35,038 nucleotides of DNA from Clostridiales bacterium. Its GTDB lineage: Bacteria; Bacillota; Clostridia; Oscillospirales; Ruminococcaceae. Positions within the stretch are counted from its first letter, which is position 1. Every line of letters begins with the position of its first letter. A program made the position numbers and the translations under genes. The notes under the pieces are model-generated. The model searched no databases. It worked only from the letters and a program-made list of their open reading frames with translations, and had not been told where the DNA came from. Positions 1 through 7,887 of this stretch are shown here, in pieces. The stretch covers positions 1 through 35,038 of the forward strand of contig JAAYSD010000041.1 of assembly GCA_012518465.1 (NCBI GenBank), written 5' to 3'.

Positions 1-179
1 GTTTCATATAGATTGTTAGTATCATTTATAAGCCAATCATGTGGAATTTCTATATCATACCACTTTGTTCTAATATTTAATACATCCTTTAATCTGGCAT
101 TAATATCAGTTTTTATAAACTGCCAATCATCATTAAAAAGCATACGATTTGTTCTGCTATTTTTGCAAAAAACACTCAT
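1..179 (-). CDS. Glycoside hydrolase family 2 protein, N-terminal fragment (runs off left edge)
   Basis: Reading the minus strand from the ATG at 179 gives 59 codons that continue past the window edge. The peptide contains RMLFNDDWQFIK and, about 30 residues on, WYDIEIPHDWLIN. This pair (R-x-LF-N-D-x-W-x-F, then a PHDW motif) is the usual opening of the GH2 N-terminal sugar-binding (jelly-roll) domain of beta-galactosidases, beta-glucuronidases and relatives. The start is supported by AAGGAG about 8 nt upstream. No signal peptide is visible, so a cytoplasmic glycosidase acting on imported oligosaccharide is likely (inference). The catalytic TIM barrel lies outside the window, so the substrate cannot be told. 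It is preceded by its own promoter (236-264) and an inverted repeat (204-219). Confidence 0.8.
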   Translation of the reverse strand, partial: MSVFCKNSRTNRMLFNDDWQFIKTDINARLKDVLNIRTKWYDIEIPHDWLINDTNNLYE

Positions 180-203
180 AAATACTCTCCTTAAAATTTT
201 TGT

Positions 204-219
204 ATAAGCTGCTGCTTAT
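204..219. promoter_or_regulatory. Inverted repeat, candidate operator of the GH2 gene
   Basis: ATAAGC-tgct-GCTTAT is a 6-bp perfect inverted repeat with a 4-nt spacer. It lies between the putative -10 box (236-241) and the ribosome binding site of the GH2 gene, in the 5' untranslated region. It could be the operator of a sugar-responsive repressor or an mRNA hairpin. The placement is seen; the function is inferred. Confidence 0.35.
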
Positions 220-235
220 CCACAAACCTTTATTT

Positions 236-264
236 AATATAGCATAAAACCTACTTGTTTTCAA
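236..264 (-). promoter_or_regulatory. Putative sigma-A promoter of the GH2 gene
   Basis: On the minus strand TTGAAA (259-264) is followed after exactly 17 nt by TATATT (236-241). The predicted transcript starts near 229 and has a leader of about 50 nt. The -35 box lies inside the last codons of the upstream DUF896 gene (251-505), so the two genes need not be co-transcribed. Confidence 0.6.
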
Positions 265-505
265 GCTTTTTGTCGGTTTTTTTATAATCTTTGTACTTTA
301 TCTCATTTCCTTTATCATCAAGCACGTAGATATTATCAAGATTTGCCGAAAGGCTTGCTTTAAAAGCAGCACGATAGGCATTTCTGAGATTATTTTGTTC
401 TTGCTTTTCTTCATCAGTTAGTCCTTGTGACTTTGATTTCCTAGCAAGAAAATTTATTCTTTCAATTTGCGTTTTAGTTATCGGTTTAAAATTATTATTA
501 GCCAT
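251..505 (-). CDS. DUF896 (UPF0291, YnzC-like) small protein
   Basis: An 84-residue basic protein. Residues 9-60 (TKTQIERINFLARKSKSQGL, then TDEEKQEQNNLR and AYRAAFKASL) match the DUF896 pattern: a short helical hairpin with I-x-R-I-N-x-L-A-x-K, then LT-x-EEK-x-EQ-x-x-LR, then Y-x-x-x-F. In Bacillus subtilis the family member YnzC sits in the SOS-induced yneA-yneB-ynzC operon, but its molecular role is unknown. Here it stands alone, divergent from the C-S lyase gene. No LexA-type box is seen upstream; a different palindrome overlaps the promoter (516-529). AGGAG at 511-515 supports the ATG at 505. It has a slightly longer N-terminus and a Lys-rich C-terminal tail compared with typical members. 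Confidence 0.8.
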   Translation of the reverse strand: MANNNFKPITKTQIERINFLARKSKSQGLTDEEKQEQNNLRNAYRAAFKASLSANLDNIYVLDDKGNEIKYKDYKKTDKKLENK

Positions 506-515
506 ATAATCTCCT

Positions 516-533
516 ATTCATATATGAATTATA
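516..533 (-). promoter_or_regulatory. -10 box and overlapping 14-bp palindrome upstream of the DUF896 gene
   Basis: On the minus strand TATAAT (528-533) is followed directly by the perfect palindrome ATTCATATATGAAT (516-529), which abuts the AGGAG ribosome binding site. No convincing -35 box is at 17 nt. The palindrome would cover the transcription start, a typical repressor position. The function is inferred. Confidence 0.45.
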
Positions 534-553
534 TATTTTTTTCACAAAACTTA

Positions 554-618
554 TTGACAAAAGCATATTATAAATATATACTTAAAATAAGCTGAAATTA
601 GCTTTGTATAAATTTCAG
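554..618 (+). promoter_or_regulatory. Sigma-A promoter and 5' hairpin of the malY-queH pair
   Basis: TTGACA (554-559) and TATACT (577-582) are separated by 17 nt, an almost ideal sigma-A promoter with a start near 589. The transcript would begin with an 8-bp perfect stem, CTGAAATT (592-599) with AATTTCAG (611-618), closing an 11-nt loop. The GAAAGGA ribosome binding site follows immediately. A 5'-terminal hairpin of this kind may stabilise the mRNA or mask the ribosome binding site (inference). Confidence 0.65.
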
Positions 619-634
619 AAGAAAGGATATAATT

Positions 635-1825
635 ATGAAAAAATATGATTTTGATAAAGTAGTAGACAGAAAAAATACATTATCTTTAAAATATGATTTT
701 GCAGTACAAAGGGGAAGACCCGCTGATATACTGCCTCTATGGGTGGCAGATATGGATTTTCAAGCACCAGATGAGGTTGTAAAGGTGCTTACATCACGTT
801 CTACACATGGTATTTTTGGTTATTCAGAGCCTGATGATACTTATTTTAATACAATTAAAGCATGGTATGAGAGGCGTTTTTCATATTCTCCTAAAAAAGA
901 ATGGTTTATCACAGCACCGGGAATTGTATATTCCTTAGCTATGGTTGTACGTGCCTTGACACAAGAAAATGATGGTGTTTTAATACAAACGCCTGTATAC
1001 TATCCCTTTTATTCAGTAATTAAAGATAATAATAGGAGGGTAGTGAGAAATCCTTTAAAATTCAATGGTGAATCATATGAAATGGATTTTGATAATTTCG
1101 AAGAAAAGCTAGTAAAAAATAATGTAAAATTGTTTATACTATGCTCACCTCATAATCCTGTCGGCAGAGTATGGACAAAGGATGAGCTAAATCAAGTAGG
1201 CAATATTTGCAAAAAGCATAATGTTTATATTGCGTGCGATGAAATTCATGCTGATTTTGTGTACAAGGGAAACAATCATCATGTCTTTTCAACTGTCAAT
1301 GAGGATTTTAGAAAATTCACTGTTATCTTAACTTCGCCAAGCAAAACCTTTAATCTAGCGGGCTTACAGTTATCAAACCTATTTATTGAAAATGATGATA
1401 TTCGCTCAAAAATAAATATGGAGATAAGAAAGACGGGATATTCTCAATGTAATATTATGGGGATTATCTCTGCGCAAGCAGCATATCAGTATGGTGAAGG
1501 TTGGTTAGAGCAGCTTTTAGACTATCTACAAAATAATATAAACAAATTTACAAGCTTTATTAATGAAAAGCTGCCAATGCTGAAAGTAATAAAGCCGCAA
1601 GGTACATATTTACTTTGGGTTGACTTTAAAGGACTTGGAATAAGCGAAAACCAAAGACAGGATTTAATTGTAAATAAGGCAAGGCTTTGGCTTGATAAAG
1701 GTACAATGTTTGGGGCTGAAGGTGAGGGCTTTGAAAGGTTTAATATTGCTTGCCCTTGGAGTACGCTTGAAAAAGCATTGATTCAGTTGCAAGCAGCCAT
1801 TAATAATTATAACAAGAAAGTGTGA
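635..1825 (+). CDS. malY: MalY/PatB-type pyridoxal-phosphate aminotransferase, probable cystathionine beta-lyase
   Basis: A 396-residue fold-type I PLP enzyme of the MalY/PatB family (C-S beta-lyases, usually 385-400 residues). The family opening is present: LPLWVADMDFQAP near residues 33-45. SPHNPVGR (171-178) carries the Asn that contacts PLP, CDEIHADF (201-208) the Asp that binds the pyridine nitrogen, and SPSKTFNLAGLQ (234-245) the Schiff-base lysine, K237. Known members cleave cystathionine or cysteine conjugates to pyruvate, ammonia and a thiol, and MalY also represses the mal system in E. coli; neither specificity can be read from sequence. It is cytoplasmic. GAAAGGA 8 nt upstream fixes the start. 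The queH start lies 7 nt after its stop, so the two are probably co-transcribed from the promoter at 554-582. Confidence 0.85.
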   Translation: MKKYDFDKVVDRKNTLSLKYDFAVQRGRPADILPLWVADMDFQAPDEVVKVLTSRSTHGIFGYSEPDDTYFNTIKAWYERRFSYSPKKEWFITAPGIVYSLAMVVRALTQENDGVLIQTPVYYPFYSVIKDNNRRVVRNPLKFNGESYEMDFDNFEEKLVKNNVKLFILCSPHNPVGRVWTKDELNQVGNICKKHNVYIACDEIHADFVYKGNNHHVFSTVNEDFRKFTVILTSPSKTFNLAGLQLSNLFIENDDIRSKINMEIRKTGYSQCNIMGIISAQAAYQYGEGWLEQLLDYLQNNINKFTSFINEKLPMLKVIKPQGTYLLWVDFKGLGISENQRQDLIVNKARLWLDKGTMFGAEGEGFERFNIACPWSTLEKALIQLQAAINNYNKKV

Positions 1826-1832
1826 AATTTTC

Positions 1833-2447
1833 ATGAATATCAAAGAAAATTATCATAAAATAATGCTTGATAAGCTTTCTGATATAAAAGGTCAGGAGAA
1901 AATTCCGTCTTTACTTTTACATTCCTGCTGTGCCCCATGCTCTAGCTATGTTTTGGAGGTATTAAGCAATTATTTTAGGATAACAATCAGCTACTATAAT
2001 CCTAATATATATCCAAAACAAGAGTTTTCAAGACGTTTTAATGAGCTAAAAAAGTTTGTAAAATCATTTCCTTTGAAAAATGAAGTTGAGGTATTGGAGC
2101 TGTCTTATATACCTGATGAATTTTATTCTGCTGTAAGGGGCATGGAAAATGAAAGAGAAGGGGGAGAAAGATGCTTTAAGTGCTATGAATTACGCCTTGA
2201 AAAAGCGGCAATAATAGCTAAACAGATGAGTTTTGACTGGTTTACAACAGCACTATCAATTTCTCCTCATAAAAATGCACAGAAAATAAATGAAATAGGA
2301 TATAAGCTTGAGAAAAAGTATAATGTAAAATATTTGCCTGCTGATTTTAAAAAGAACAATGGCTTTAAGCGTTCCATAGAAATATCAAGGGAATATGATT
2401 TATATAGACAAGATTATTGTGGGTGCGTTTTTAGTAAAAATAATTAA
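1833..2447 (+). CDS. queH: Epoxyqueuosine reductase QueH (DUF208)
   Basis: A 204-residue protein with the QueH signature: LLHSCCAPCSSY (28-39, Cys32-Cys33 and Cys36), GERCFKCYELRL (111-122, Cys114 and Cys117) and YCGC (195-198). QueH is the non-orthologous replacement of QueG. It reduces epoxyqueuosine to queuosine in the anticodon of GUN-decoding tRNAs, using an Fe-S cluster and an adjacent iron held by these conserved cysteines. Length and cysteine pattern fit the family, so the enzyme looks intact. The ribosome binding site is weak, which suggests translational coupling to the upstream lyase, with no obvious metabolic link. It meets the pseudouridine synthase gene tail to tail with one nucleotide between them. 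No separate terminator is visible, so each transcript must read into the other gene's 3' end or stop by another mechanism. Confidence 0.93.
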   Translation: MNIKENYHKIMLDKLSDIKGQEKIPSLLLHSCCAPCSSYVLEVLSNYFRITISYYNPNIYPKQEFSRRFNELKKFVKSFPLKNEVEVLELSYIPDEFYSAVRGMENEREGGERCFKCYELRLEKAAIIAKQMSFDWFTTALSISPHKNAQKINEIGYKLEKKYNVKYLPADFKKNNGFKRSIEISREYDLYRQDYCGCVFSKNN

Positions 2448-2448
2448 A

Positions 2449-3336
2449 TTATTGACCGTGCTTTACAAGTCCTGCAAAGCGTCTTGGCACATTAGCCTTA
2501 AATATCATTTCCTTACCTGTAATAGGATGTTTTATAATCAAAGTATCTGCGTGTAAGCATAATCTTTTTAATGGATTTGTGCTTGCACCATATTTTTTAT
2601 CACCGGCAATAGGGCAGTGCTTGTCATACATATGAACACGAATTTGATTTTTTCTTCCTGTCATCAGCTCAAATTTTACAAGTGAATATTCCTTGCCATC
2701 ACGTATTACTTCATATTTTGTAACAGCTTCCTTTCCATCTCCAAAGCTGTATGAAGAGTACACCTTGTGAATGGAATTTTCCTTTAGCCATGAGCGAATA
2801 ATGCCGCTCTTTTCGCTTAAATGCCCCTCAATCACTGCGGTATAACAACGCTTTAAGGCACATTTTTCCCAGTTATCCTGTAAAAGCGTTTTTGTTTCTT
2901 CATTTTTAGCAAAAATCAGTACGCCTGAGGTGGCTTTATCCAGCCTATGAATAGAATAAATACGGTTTTTCAGATTTTTGCTCTGGACATATTCATATAC
3001 TAGATGATAGGCGGTAGCTTCATTTTCCTTTCCGGTTGATATGGATAAAAGACCGGCAGGCTTATTTATTGCTATAATTTCGCTATCTTCATAAATAATA
3101 TCAAGCTTTGTATCCGTCTTTTTATATACATAGCCGATTTTTGTGATAACAATCTCTTGCCCCTTTATCACATCGGTTGAAAAATGAGTTTTAACAATAG
3201 AATCGACTTTGATCTGACCGTTTTTAAGCATGGTTTTTACACGTTTTTTAGGGCTGTCCTTATATATGGAAAATAAAAGGTCAATCAGCTTACCATCTTC
3301 CTGTACTTTTAAGGTTTTTAGTATATTATTTTTCAT
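2449..3336 (-). CDS. RluA-family RNA pseudouridine synthase
   Basis: A 295-residue protein. An N-terminal S4-like RNA-binding segment (about 18-65, with KRVKTMLKNGQIKVD) is followed by the RluA/RluC/RluD catalytic domain. The catalytic motif SIHRLDKATSGVLIFAK (128-144) holds the essential aspartate D133; INKPAGLLS (90-98) and GRKNQIRVHM are the other conserved blocks. It converts uridine to pseudouridine in rRNA or tRNA; the site cannot be assigned from sequence. AAAGGAG precedes the ATG. It is the last gene of the minus-strand series recJ, relA, cotH-like, rlu, 23 nt after the CotH gene, and is probably co-transcribed with it. The functional tie between these genes is loose. Confidence 0.9.
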   Translation of the reverse strand: MKNNILKTLKVQEDGKLIDLLFSIYKDSPKKRVKTMLKNGQIKVDSIVKTHFSTDVIKGQEIVITKIGYVYKKTDTKLDIIYEDSEIIAINKPAGLLSISTGKENEATAYHLVYEYVQSKNLKNRIYSIHRLDKATSGVLIFAKNEETKTLLQDNWEKCALKRCYTAVIEGHLSEKSGIIRSWLKENSIHKVYSSYSFGDGKEAVTKYEVIRDGKEYSLVKFELMTGRKNQIRVHMYDKHCPIAGDKKYGASTNPLKRLCLHADTLIIKHPITGKEMIFKANVPRRFAGLVKHGQ

Positions 3337-3359
3337 TATTCTCCTTTGGAAATTTTCTA

Positions 3360-5660
3360 CTAACTAATTTCCTTTTCTAAAAAGCTGCCGTCACTTTGCC
3401 TTTTATAGCTTTGATCTTTTTCTAAATCAGGAATCACCAGCTTTTCGATTATTTTACCATCTTCATCGCTTAATATAAGTGTTTCACCTGCTTTTAGATT
3501 AAAATTTGCTTGTATTTTTAGCAGTGAAGATGAATCTTTATTATTCTTACACACAATTGTTAAGGCTTCATTTGCTTTAATAGTTGTGGTAGGAATTTTA
3601 AATCTTTTTAAATTATTATTATCATCGCTCAGAAAGAGATTTTCTATCTCTATATCAAAATTATTAGGGTTATAAAGCTTTATCCAGTCTGCTTTTCCAG
3701 CTGTATAGACTTCATCAATCTGCAAATTAGAAAATTCATCTGATTTTTCTAAAACAAGCTCTACATTCACTTGGTTGTTTTGTGCTTGATTTACATTTAT
3801 CTCAGTTTCATTTTCGTAAACCTTTTCACCATTTATAAGCCAGTAAGAAAACTTATATCCACTGTAAGCCTCAGCCTTTATAGGCACGCTATGTTCCACA
3901 AAATATTCATTGCTAATTGTATTTTTATCAAGTGCAGAAAGGGTATTAAGCCATACCTTAGCACCGTTTTCGCCGGTAATATTTATTGTGTAAAACTCCT
4001 TTGAAAGATTAAAGTTTTTAGCTAGATCGTTTATTACAACATCCTTTCTGTTTTTAGCAAACTGTCTAATATGGTTTCTGCTTTCATCAAAGGTGCTTTC
4101 ATTTGCCCATGTGGAGGTATATCCTCTTTTTAAGGCATAGCTTTGTTCAAGCTGACTTTCAGCAATCTTTTCTTCTAAAACCTTCAGCACATTTTCTTCG
4201 CTAAAGGAATGATTAGCTAAATCCATAATCTGATTAGAAAACTTTTCCTGCATATCTTCTCTCTTAAAAAGTGAAGCCATAAACAAGCTTTGCCCAGACT
4301 GATGCTTCCCGTTAATCAGCTCAGTTAATGAATTGTGCTTATATGTATTCCCATATAAGCTCCACGCAAATTCAACATCAAATAATAAAAATCTCCATCT
4401 TCCATCCTGCCACTGAGTTAAGTTTTCCTCATTTTCAGAAGGGTAGTATCTCCAAGCTTTAAAATTATTTCCCGGCCAATCTAGGTTATCAATATACACC
4501 TGAATAGCTGAATACATTGTCCAATTGTCAAGGTCAACCATGCTATTGAGCTTTTTAAAGTTTTCTTCAACTGTCATATCATTTTTCAGAAAATTATACA
4601 TCTCCATATAATCGGATAATGCTTTTTCATCACCTTCTTCAGGCAGTTCCTTGTTTTGCACTATTTGATAATTATCTTTTTGTCCTCCAAATTGAGTTTC
4701 AAGATAATCTTCATTATAATTTTCATGCAACCATGAAAATCCATAGTACTCACCATTTAAAAACACAGCAGTGGGAACAGTGTTTTGCACACTTGCAAAG
4801 CCTGCTTGTCTAGCAAGTTCCTGCGAAAGCTCGTCACGAACACCTGCAAATTCACGGTCATTTGCACCGTTTCTTAAAACCAATCTATCAAATTCAGTGA
4901 TTAATGTACCATCAGAAGTCTTAGCATTTTCAAAAAAAGGATATTTAAACTTTCCATTTTCAGCATCATAGCTTTTTCTAGCGATTAGCTTAAGTGATTT
5001 TTGATCAACAGCCTTTGAAACACCTCCGGCAACCTTTACTCCAGCATTTTGAGAAATTACTTTTTCTCCATTAGTAGTAAATACCTCGACATAAATATCA
5101 CGCTCCCACTCTTTACCTGTCATGAAATAATTTGCCGGAGCGTCATAGGGAATTTCGCCGCCTTCATATTCATTTTCCAGCCATAGGTCATAGATTTTGC
5201 CCTTTGTAGCAATTCCTTTTTCATAGTCATAAAAATTATCAGGGTCTGTTGATAGAACGAAAATTAAGGTTTCATCTGAAAATCTCGAGTTAAAATCAGA
5301 GCAAAGCACATAGGATTTTGTGATGACATCTGAAAAAGCATTTTTACTTTTTACAGCAGCTTTAATAGTATGGGCGGCAGCATCTCTGCCTACCTTAAGC
5401 TTTATTGCTGAAGTATATAGCTTTCCATCGGTAGTCGGATTTTCACCGTTTATAGTATAATAGATTTGTGCATTTTTATCAGCAGTAAAAAGCTCAACAT
5501 TAATATCTTCATCATAAAAATTCTCATTATGTGAAAATGAAACTGCTGTATTTTCTGCTGATTGTGTGGAAAGCCGATTATTATCGGGAAAATACTTCAT
5601 TCCAATAATACTTAAAATACCAACTATCAATACTATAATAGTAAAAAAATATCTTTTCAT
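3360..5660 (-). CDS. Membrane-anchored CotH kinase family protein with chitobiase-like and lamin-tail domains
   Basis: A 766-residue protein. An N-terminal hydrophobic segment (about 4-22) acts as signal anchor. Residues about 45-115 resemble the CHB_HEX_C_1 beta domain (YYTINGENPTTDGKLYT). Residues about 120-550 form the CotH domain, with LVLRNGANDREFAGVRDEL (260-278), DNLDWPGNN (391-399) and FLLFDVEFAW (424-433), the last resembling the CotH D-x-D/E active-site strand. Residues about 555-640 form a bacterial repeat-type beta domain (YSGYKFSYWLINGEKV). Residues about 650-760 form a lamin-tail-like domain (IDEVYTAGKADWIKLYNPNN). In Bacillus, CotH phosphorylates spore-coat proteins; related multidomain forms are extracellular proteins of unknown substrate in Ruminococcaceae. 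I see no dockerin. It is probably displayed outside the membrane (inference). It lies 36 nt downstream of relA, an unexpected neighbour. Confidence 0.85.
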   Translation of the reverse strand: MKRYFFTIIVLIVGILSIIGMKYFPDNNRLSTQSAENTAVSFSHNENFYDEDINVELFTADKNAQIYYTINGENPTTDGKLYTSAIKLKVGRDAAAHTIKAAVKSKNAFSDVITKSYVLCSDFNSRFSDETLIFVLSTDPDNFYDYEKGIATKGKIYDLWLENEYEGGEIPYDAPANYFMTGKEWERDIYVEVFTTNGEKVISQNAGVKVAGGVSKAVDQKSLKLIARKSYDAENGKFKYPFFENAKTSDGTLITEFDRLVLRNGANDREFAGVRDELSQELARQAGFASVQNTVPTAVFLNGEYYGFSWLHENYNEDYLETQFGGQKDNYQIVQNKELPEEGDEKALSDYMEMYNFLKNDMTVEENFKKLNSMVDLDNWTMYSAIQVYIDNLDWPGNNFKAWRYYPSENEENLTQWQDGRWRFLLFDVEFAWSLYGNTYKHNSLTELINGKHQSGQSLFMASLFKREDMQEKFSNQIMDLANHSFSEENVLKVLEEKIAESQLEQSYALKRGYTSTWANESTFDESRNHIRQFAKNRKDVVINDLAKNFNLSKEFYTINITGENGAKVWLNTLSALDKNTISNEYFVEHSVPIKAEAYSGYKFSYWLINGEKVYENETEINVNQAQNNQVNVELVLEKSDEFSNLQIDEVYTAGKADWIKLYNPNNFDIEIENLFLSDDNNNLKRFKIPTTTIKANEALTIVCKNNKDSSSLLKIQANFNLKAGETLILSDEDGKIIEKLVIPDLEKDQSYKRQSDGSFLEKEIS

Positions 5661-5696
5661 AAATCACCTTTTAAATGTTTATTTTATACTTGCTTT

Positions 5697-7877
5697 TCAC
5701 AGCTTTCCCGTACGTTCAACAGATATTACACCAGTTACCTTTTGCAGCTTTTGGATAATGTTTTTCAAGTGGTCAAGCCCTGCTAATCCTACTGACACGA
5801 CAATATTAGCATTACCATTTTTTAAGGTGTGAGCATTAACCTCATATATCGGCACCTTATTGCCTGCAAGAGTAACTGTTACATCAGCGATAAGAGCAGT
5901 TCTATCCTCAGCGATAATATCAAGTGTTGCTTTAAAAATATTATTTGTAGTATCTGCCCAATATGCTTTTACCCAGCGAGCTTTATTTTCATCATGCTTG
6001 ATAGAACTTATATAGTTTGCACAATCCTTTTTATGCACAGATACACCAAATCCCCTTGTGATAAAGCCAACAACCTCATCGCCTGGTAGAGGATTACAGC
6101 ATTGAGCATATTTAACAAGGCAATTATCAATTCCCTCAATCACAACACCGTCTCTTTGAATACGCTTTGTTGCTTTATTAACCTCTTCTTCAGGCTGAAT
6201 GTTTATTTCAGCAGGCTTTACAATACGCTGATATTCTCCCTTTATTCTAGGCATTATTTTTGATAGGGAAACACCCCCGTATCCTATTGCCGCATAGAAA
6301 TCATCAATATTTTCAAATCTTTGTCTAAGTGCTATTTCCTGTATAAAATCATCGTTTATAGCTATAAAGTTGCGTTTAAACTCACGCTCAAGGTATTGCT
6401 TGCCTTCTTCAATATTTTCTTCTCTGCGTTCTCTTTTAAACCATGAGCGAATTTTTGCTTTTGCTTCATTAGTCCTTGCAATTTCAAGCCAGTTTCTTTT
6501 AGGACCTGCATTTTGAGAATTACTTGTAATAATTTCTACAATATCGCCTGTTCTTAGCACAGTATCAAGCTTAACCATTCTGCCGCCGACCTTAGCACCT
6601 GTCATTCTATGACCTACTTGAGTATGAATTGCATATGCAAAGTCAATTACTGTCGAGCCAGTGGCAAGGGTGATTACATCTCCTTTAGGAGTAAAAATAT
6701 ATACTTCATCAGGGGTAAGATCAATTTTTATAGCTTCAGTAATATGCTCAACATCATCAGCCTCTTGCTGCTGCTCTAGGATTTGTCTTATCCAGTCAAA
6801 ACGCTTCTCTCCTGCGACAGAACCTGAAATTCCTGCTTTGTACTTCCAGTGGGCAGCCACACCATATTGTGCAGTGTTATGCATTTCCACTGTTCTTATC
6901 TGTACTTCAAAAGGGATTCCTTCTCTACTTATTACAGTTGTATGAAGTGATTGGTATCTATTTGGTTTTGGAGTAGAAATATAATCCTTGAATCTATAAG
7001 GAATAGGTCTAAACATATCATGTACTATTCCTAAAACATTATAGCATTCAAAAACAGTGGTGACAATTACACGTACTGCATATACATCATATATTTCATC
7101 AAAATTTTTACCCTTTACATACACCTTTTTATATATAGAATAAATTGATTTAACCCTGCCTTCAATAATAGGAGGCGGCTGAATATCTGAAATTCTATCT
7201 CTAATTCTAGCTTTAATAATATCGATGAAATTTTCCCTTTGCTCTTTATGAATATCAAGCATATTCTCTATTTCTTTAAATCCAAAGGGGTCTAGATACC
7301 TTAATGCAAGGTCCTCCATCTCTTCTTTTACAGAATACATACCGAGTCTATGAGCTATCGGTGCATAAAAACTCATAGTTTCCACAGAGGTTTTTCTTTG
7401 CTTTTCAGGAGGACGAGAGGCAAGTGTACGCATATTATGGAGTCTGTCTGCAAGCTTTATAATTATTACTCTAATATCCTTTGACATTGCCATAAGGATT
7501 TTACGAATATTTTCAGCGTGCTGCTCTTCCTTTGTATTTAGTGGCACAAGACCGATTTTTGTTACACCATCAACAAGGTTTGCCACATCTTCTCCGAATT
7601 GCTTTTTTATAGCTTCCAGTTCGATGCCTGTATCTTCGACAACATCATGCAATAAGGCAGCACAAATTGTATCTGTATCCATCATATATTCAAGCAAAAT
7701 ATATGCTACTGCAATCGGATGAGTAATATATGGATCTCCTGAAGAGCGCATCTGCCCTTCATGTGCAGTTTTTGCAGTTTCATATGCAAGCGTTATTTTT
7801 TCAATATCATATTGTTTATCTAAGGAATTTAATTTATCAAGCAGCATTTTAAATGAATAAACTACTCCATTCATCAT
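5697..7877 (-). CDS. relA: Bifunctional (p)ppGpp synthetase/hydrolase (RelA/SpoT long RSH)
   Basis: A 726-residue long RSH protein that makes and degrades (p)ppGpp. The HD hydrolase domain is intact: H53 in ITHP, H77-D78 with E81-D82 in LLHDVVEDT, and DRLHNMRT (144-151). In the synthetase domain the loop motif is RFKD (295-298), the R-x-K-D form of bifunctional enzymes, with TPKPNRYQSLHTT following. A TGS domain (about 393-455, YIFTPKGDVITL), a conserved Cys/zinc-finger region (YAQCCNPLPGDEVVGF) and a C-terminal ACT domain (about 650-726) complete the family architecture. A strong AAAGGAGGTGGT precedes two consecutive ATGs; the first is taken. It follows recJ by 10 nt, a conserved recJ-relA order in Firmicutes. 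Confidence 0.96.
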   Translation of the reverse strand: MMNGVVYSFKMLLDKLNSLDKQYDIEKITLAYETAKTAHEGQMRSSGDPYITHPIAVAYILLEYMMDTDTICAALLHDVVEDTGIELEAIKKQFGEDVANLVDGVTKIGLVPLNTKEEQHAENIRKILMAMSKDIRVIIIKLADRLHNMRTLASRPPEKQRKTSVETMSFYAPIAHRLGMYSVKEEMEDLALRYLDPFGFKEIENMLDIHKEQRENFIDIIKARIRDRISDIQPPPIIEGRVKSIYSIYKKVYVKGKNFDEIYDVYAVRVIVTTVFECYNVLGIVHDMFRPIPYRFKDYISTPKPNRYQSLHTTVISREGIPFEVQIRTVEMHNTAQYGVAAHWKYKAGISGSVAGEKRFDWIRQILEQQQEADDVEHITEAIKIDLTPDEVYIFTPKGDVITLATGSTVIDFAYAIHTQVGHRMTGAKVGGRMVKLDTVLRTGDIVEIITSNSQNAGPKRNWLEIARTNEAKAKIRSWFKRERREENIEEGKQYLEREFKRNFIAINDDFIQEIALRQRFENIDDFYAAIGYGGVSLSKIMPRIKGEYQRIVKPAEINIQPEEEVNKATKRIQRDGVVIEGIDNCLVKYAQCCNPLPGDEVVGFITRGFGVSVHKKDCANYISSIKHDENKARWVKAYWADTTNNIFKATLDIIAEDRTALIADVTVTLAGNKVPIYEVNAHTLKNGNANIVVSVGLAGLDHLKNIIQKLQKVTGVISVERTGKL

Positions 7878-7887
7878 ACCACCTCCT

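Noticed and set aside
13..207. Plus-strand open frame of 64 codons
   Set aside because: It is antisense to the GH2 N-terminus, whose minus-strand reading has family motifs and a good ribosome binding site.
4619..4971. Plus-strand open frames within the CotH gene
   Set aside because: They are antisense to a long gene with clear domain motifs and have no ribosome binding sites.
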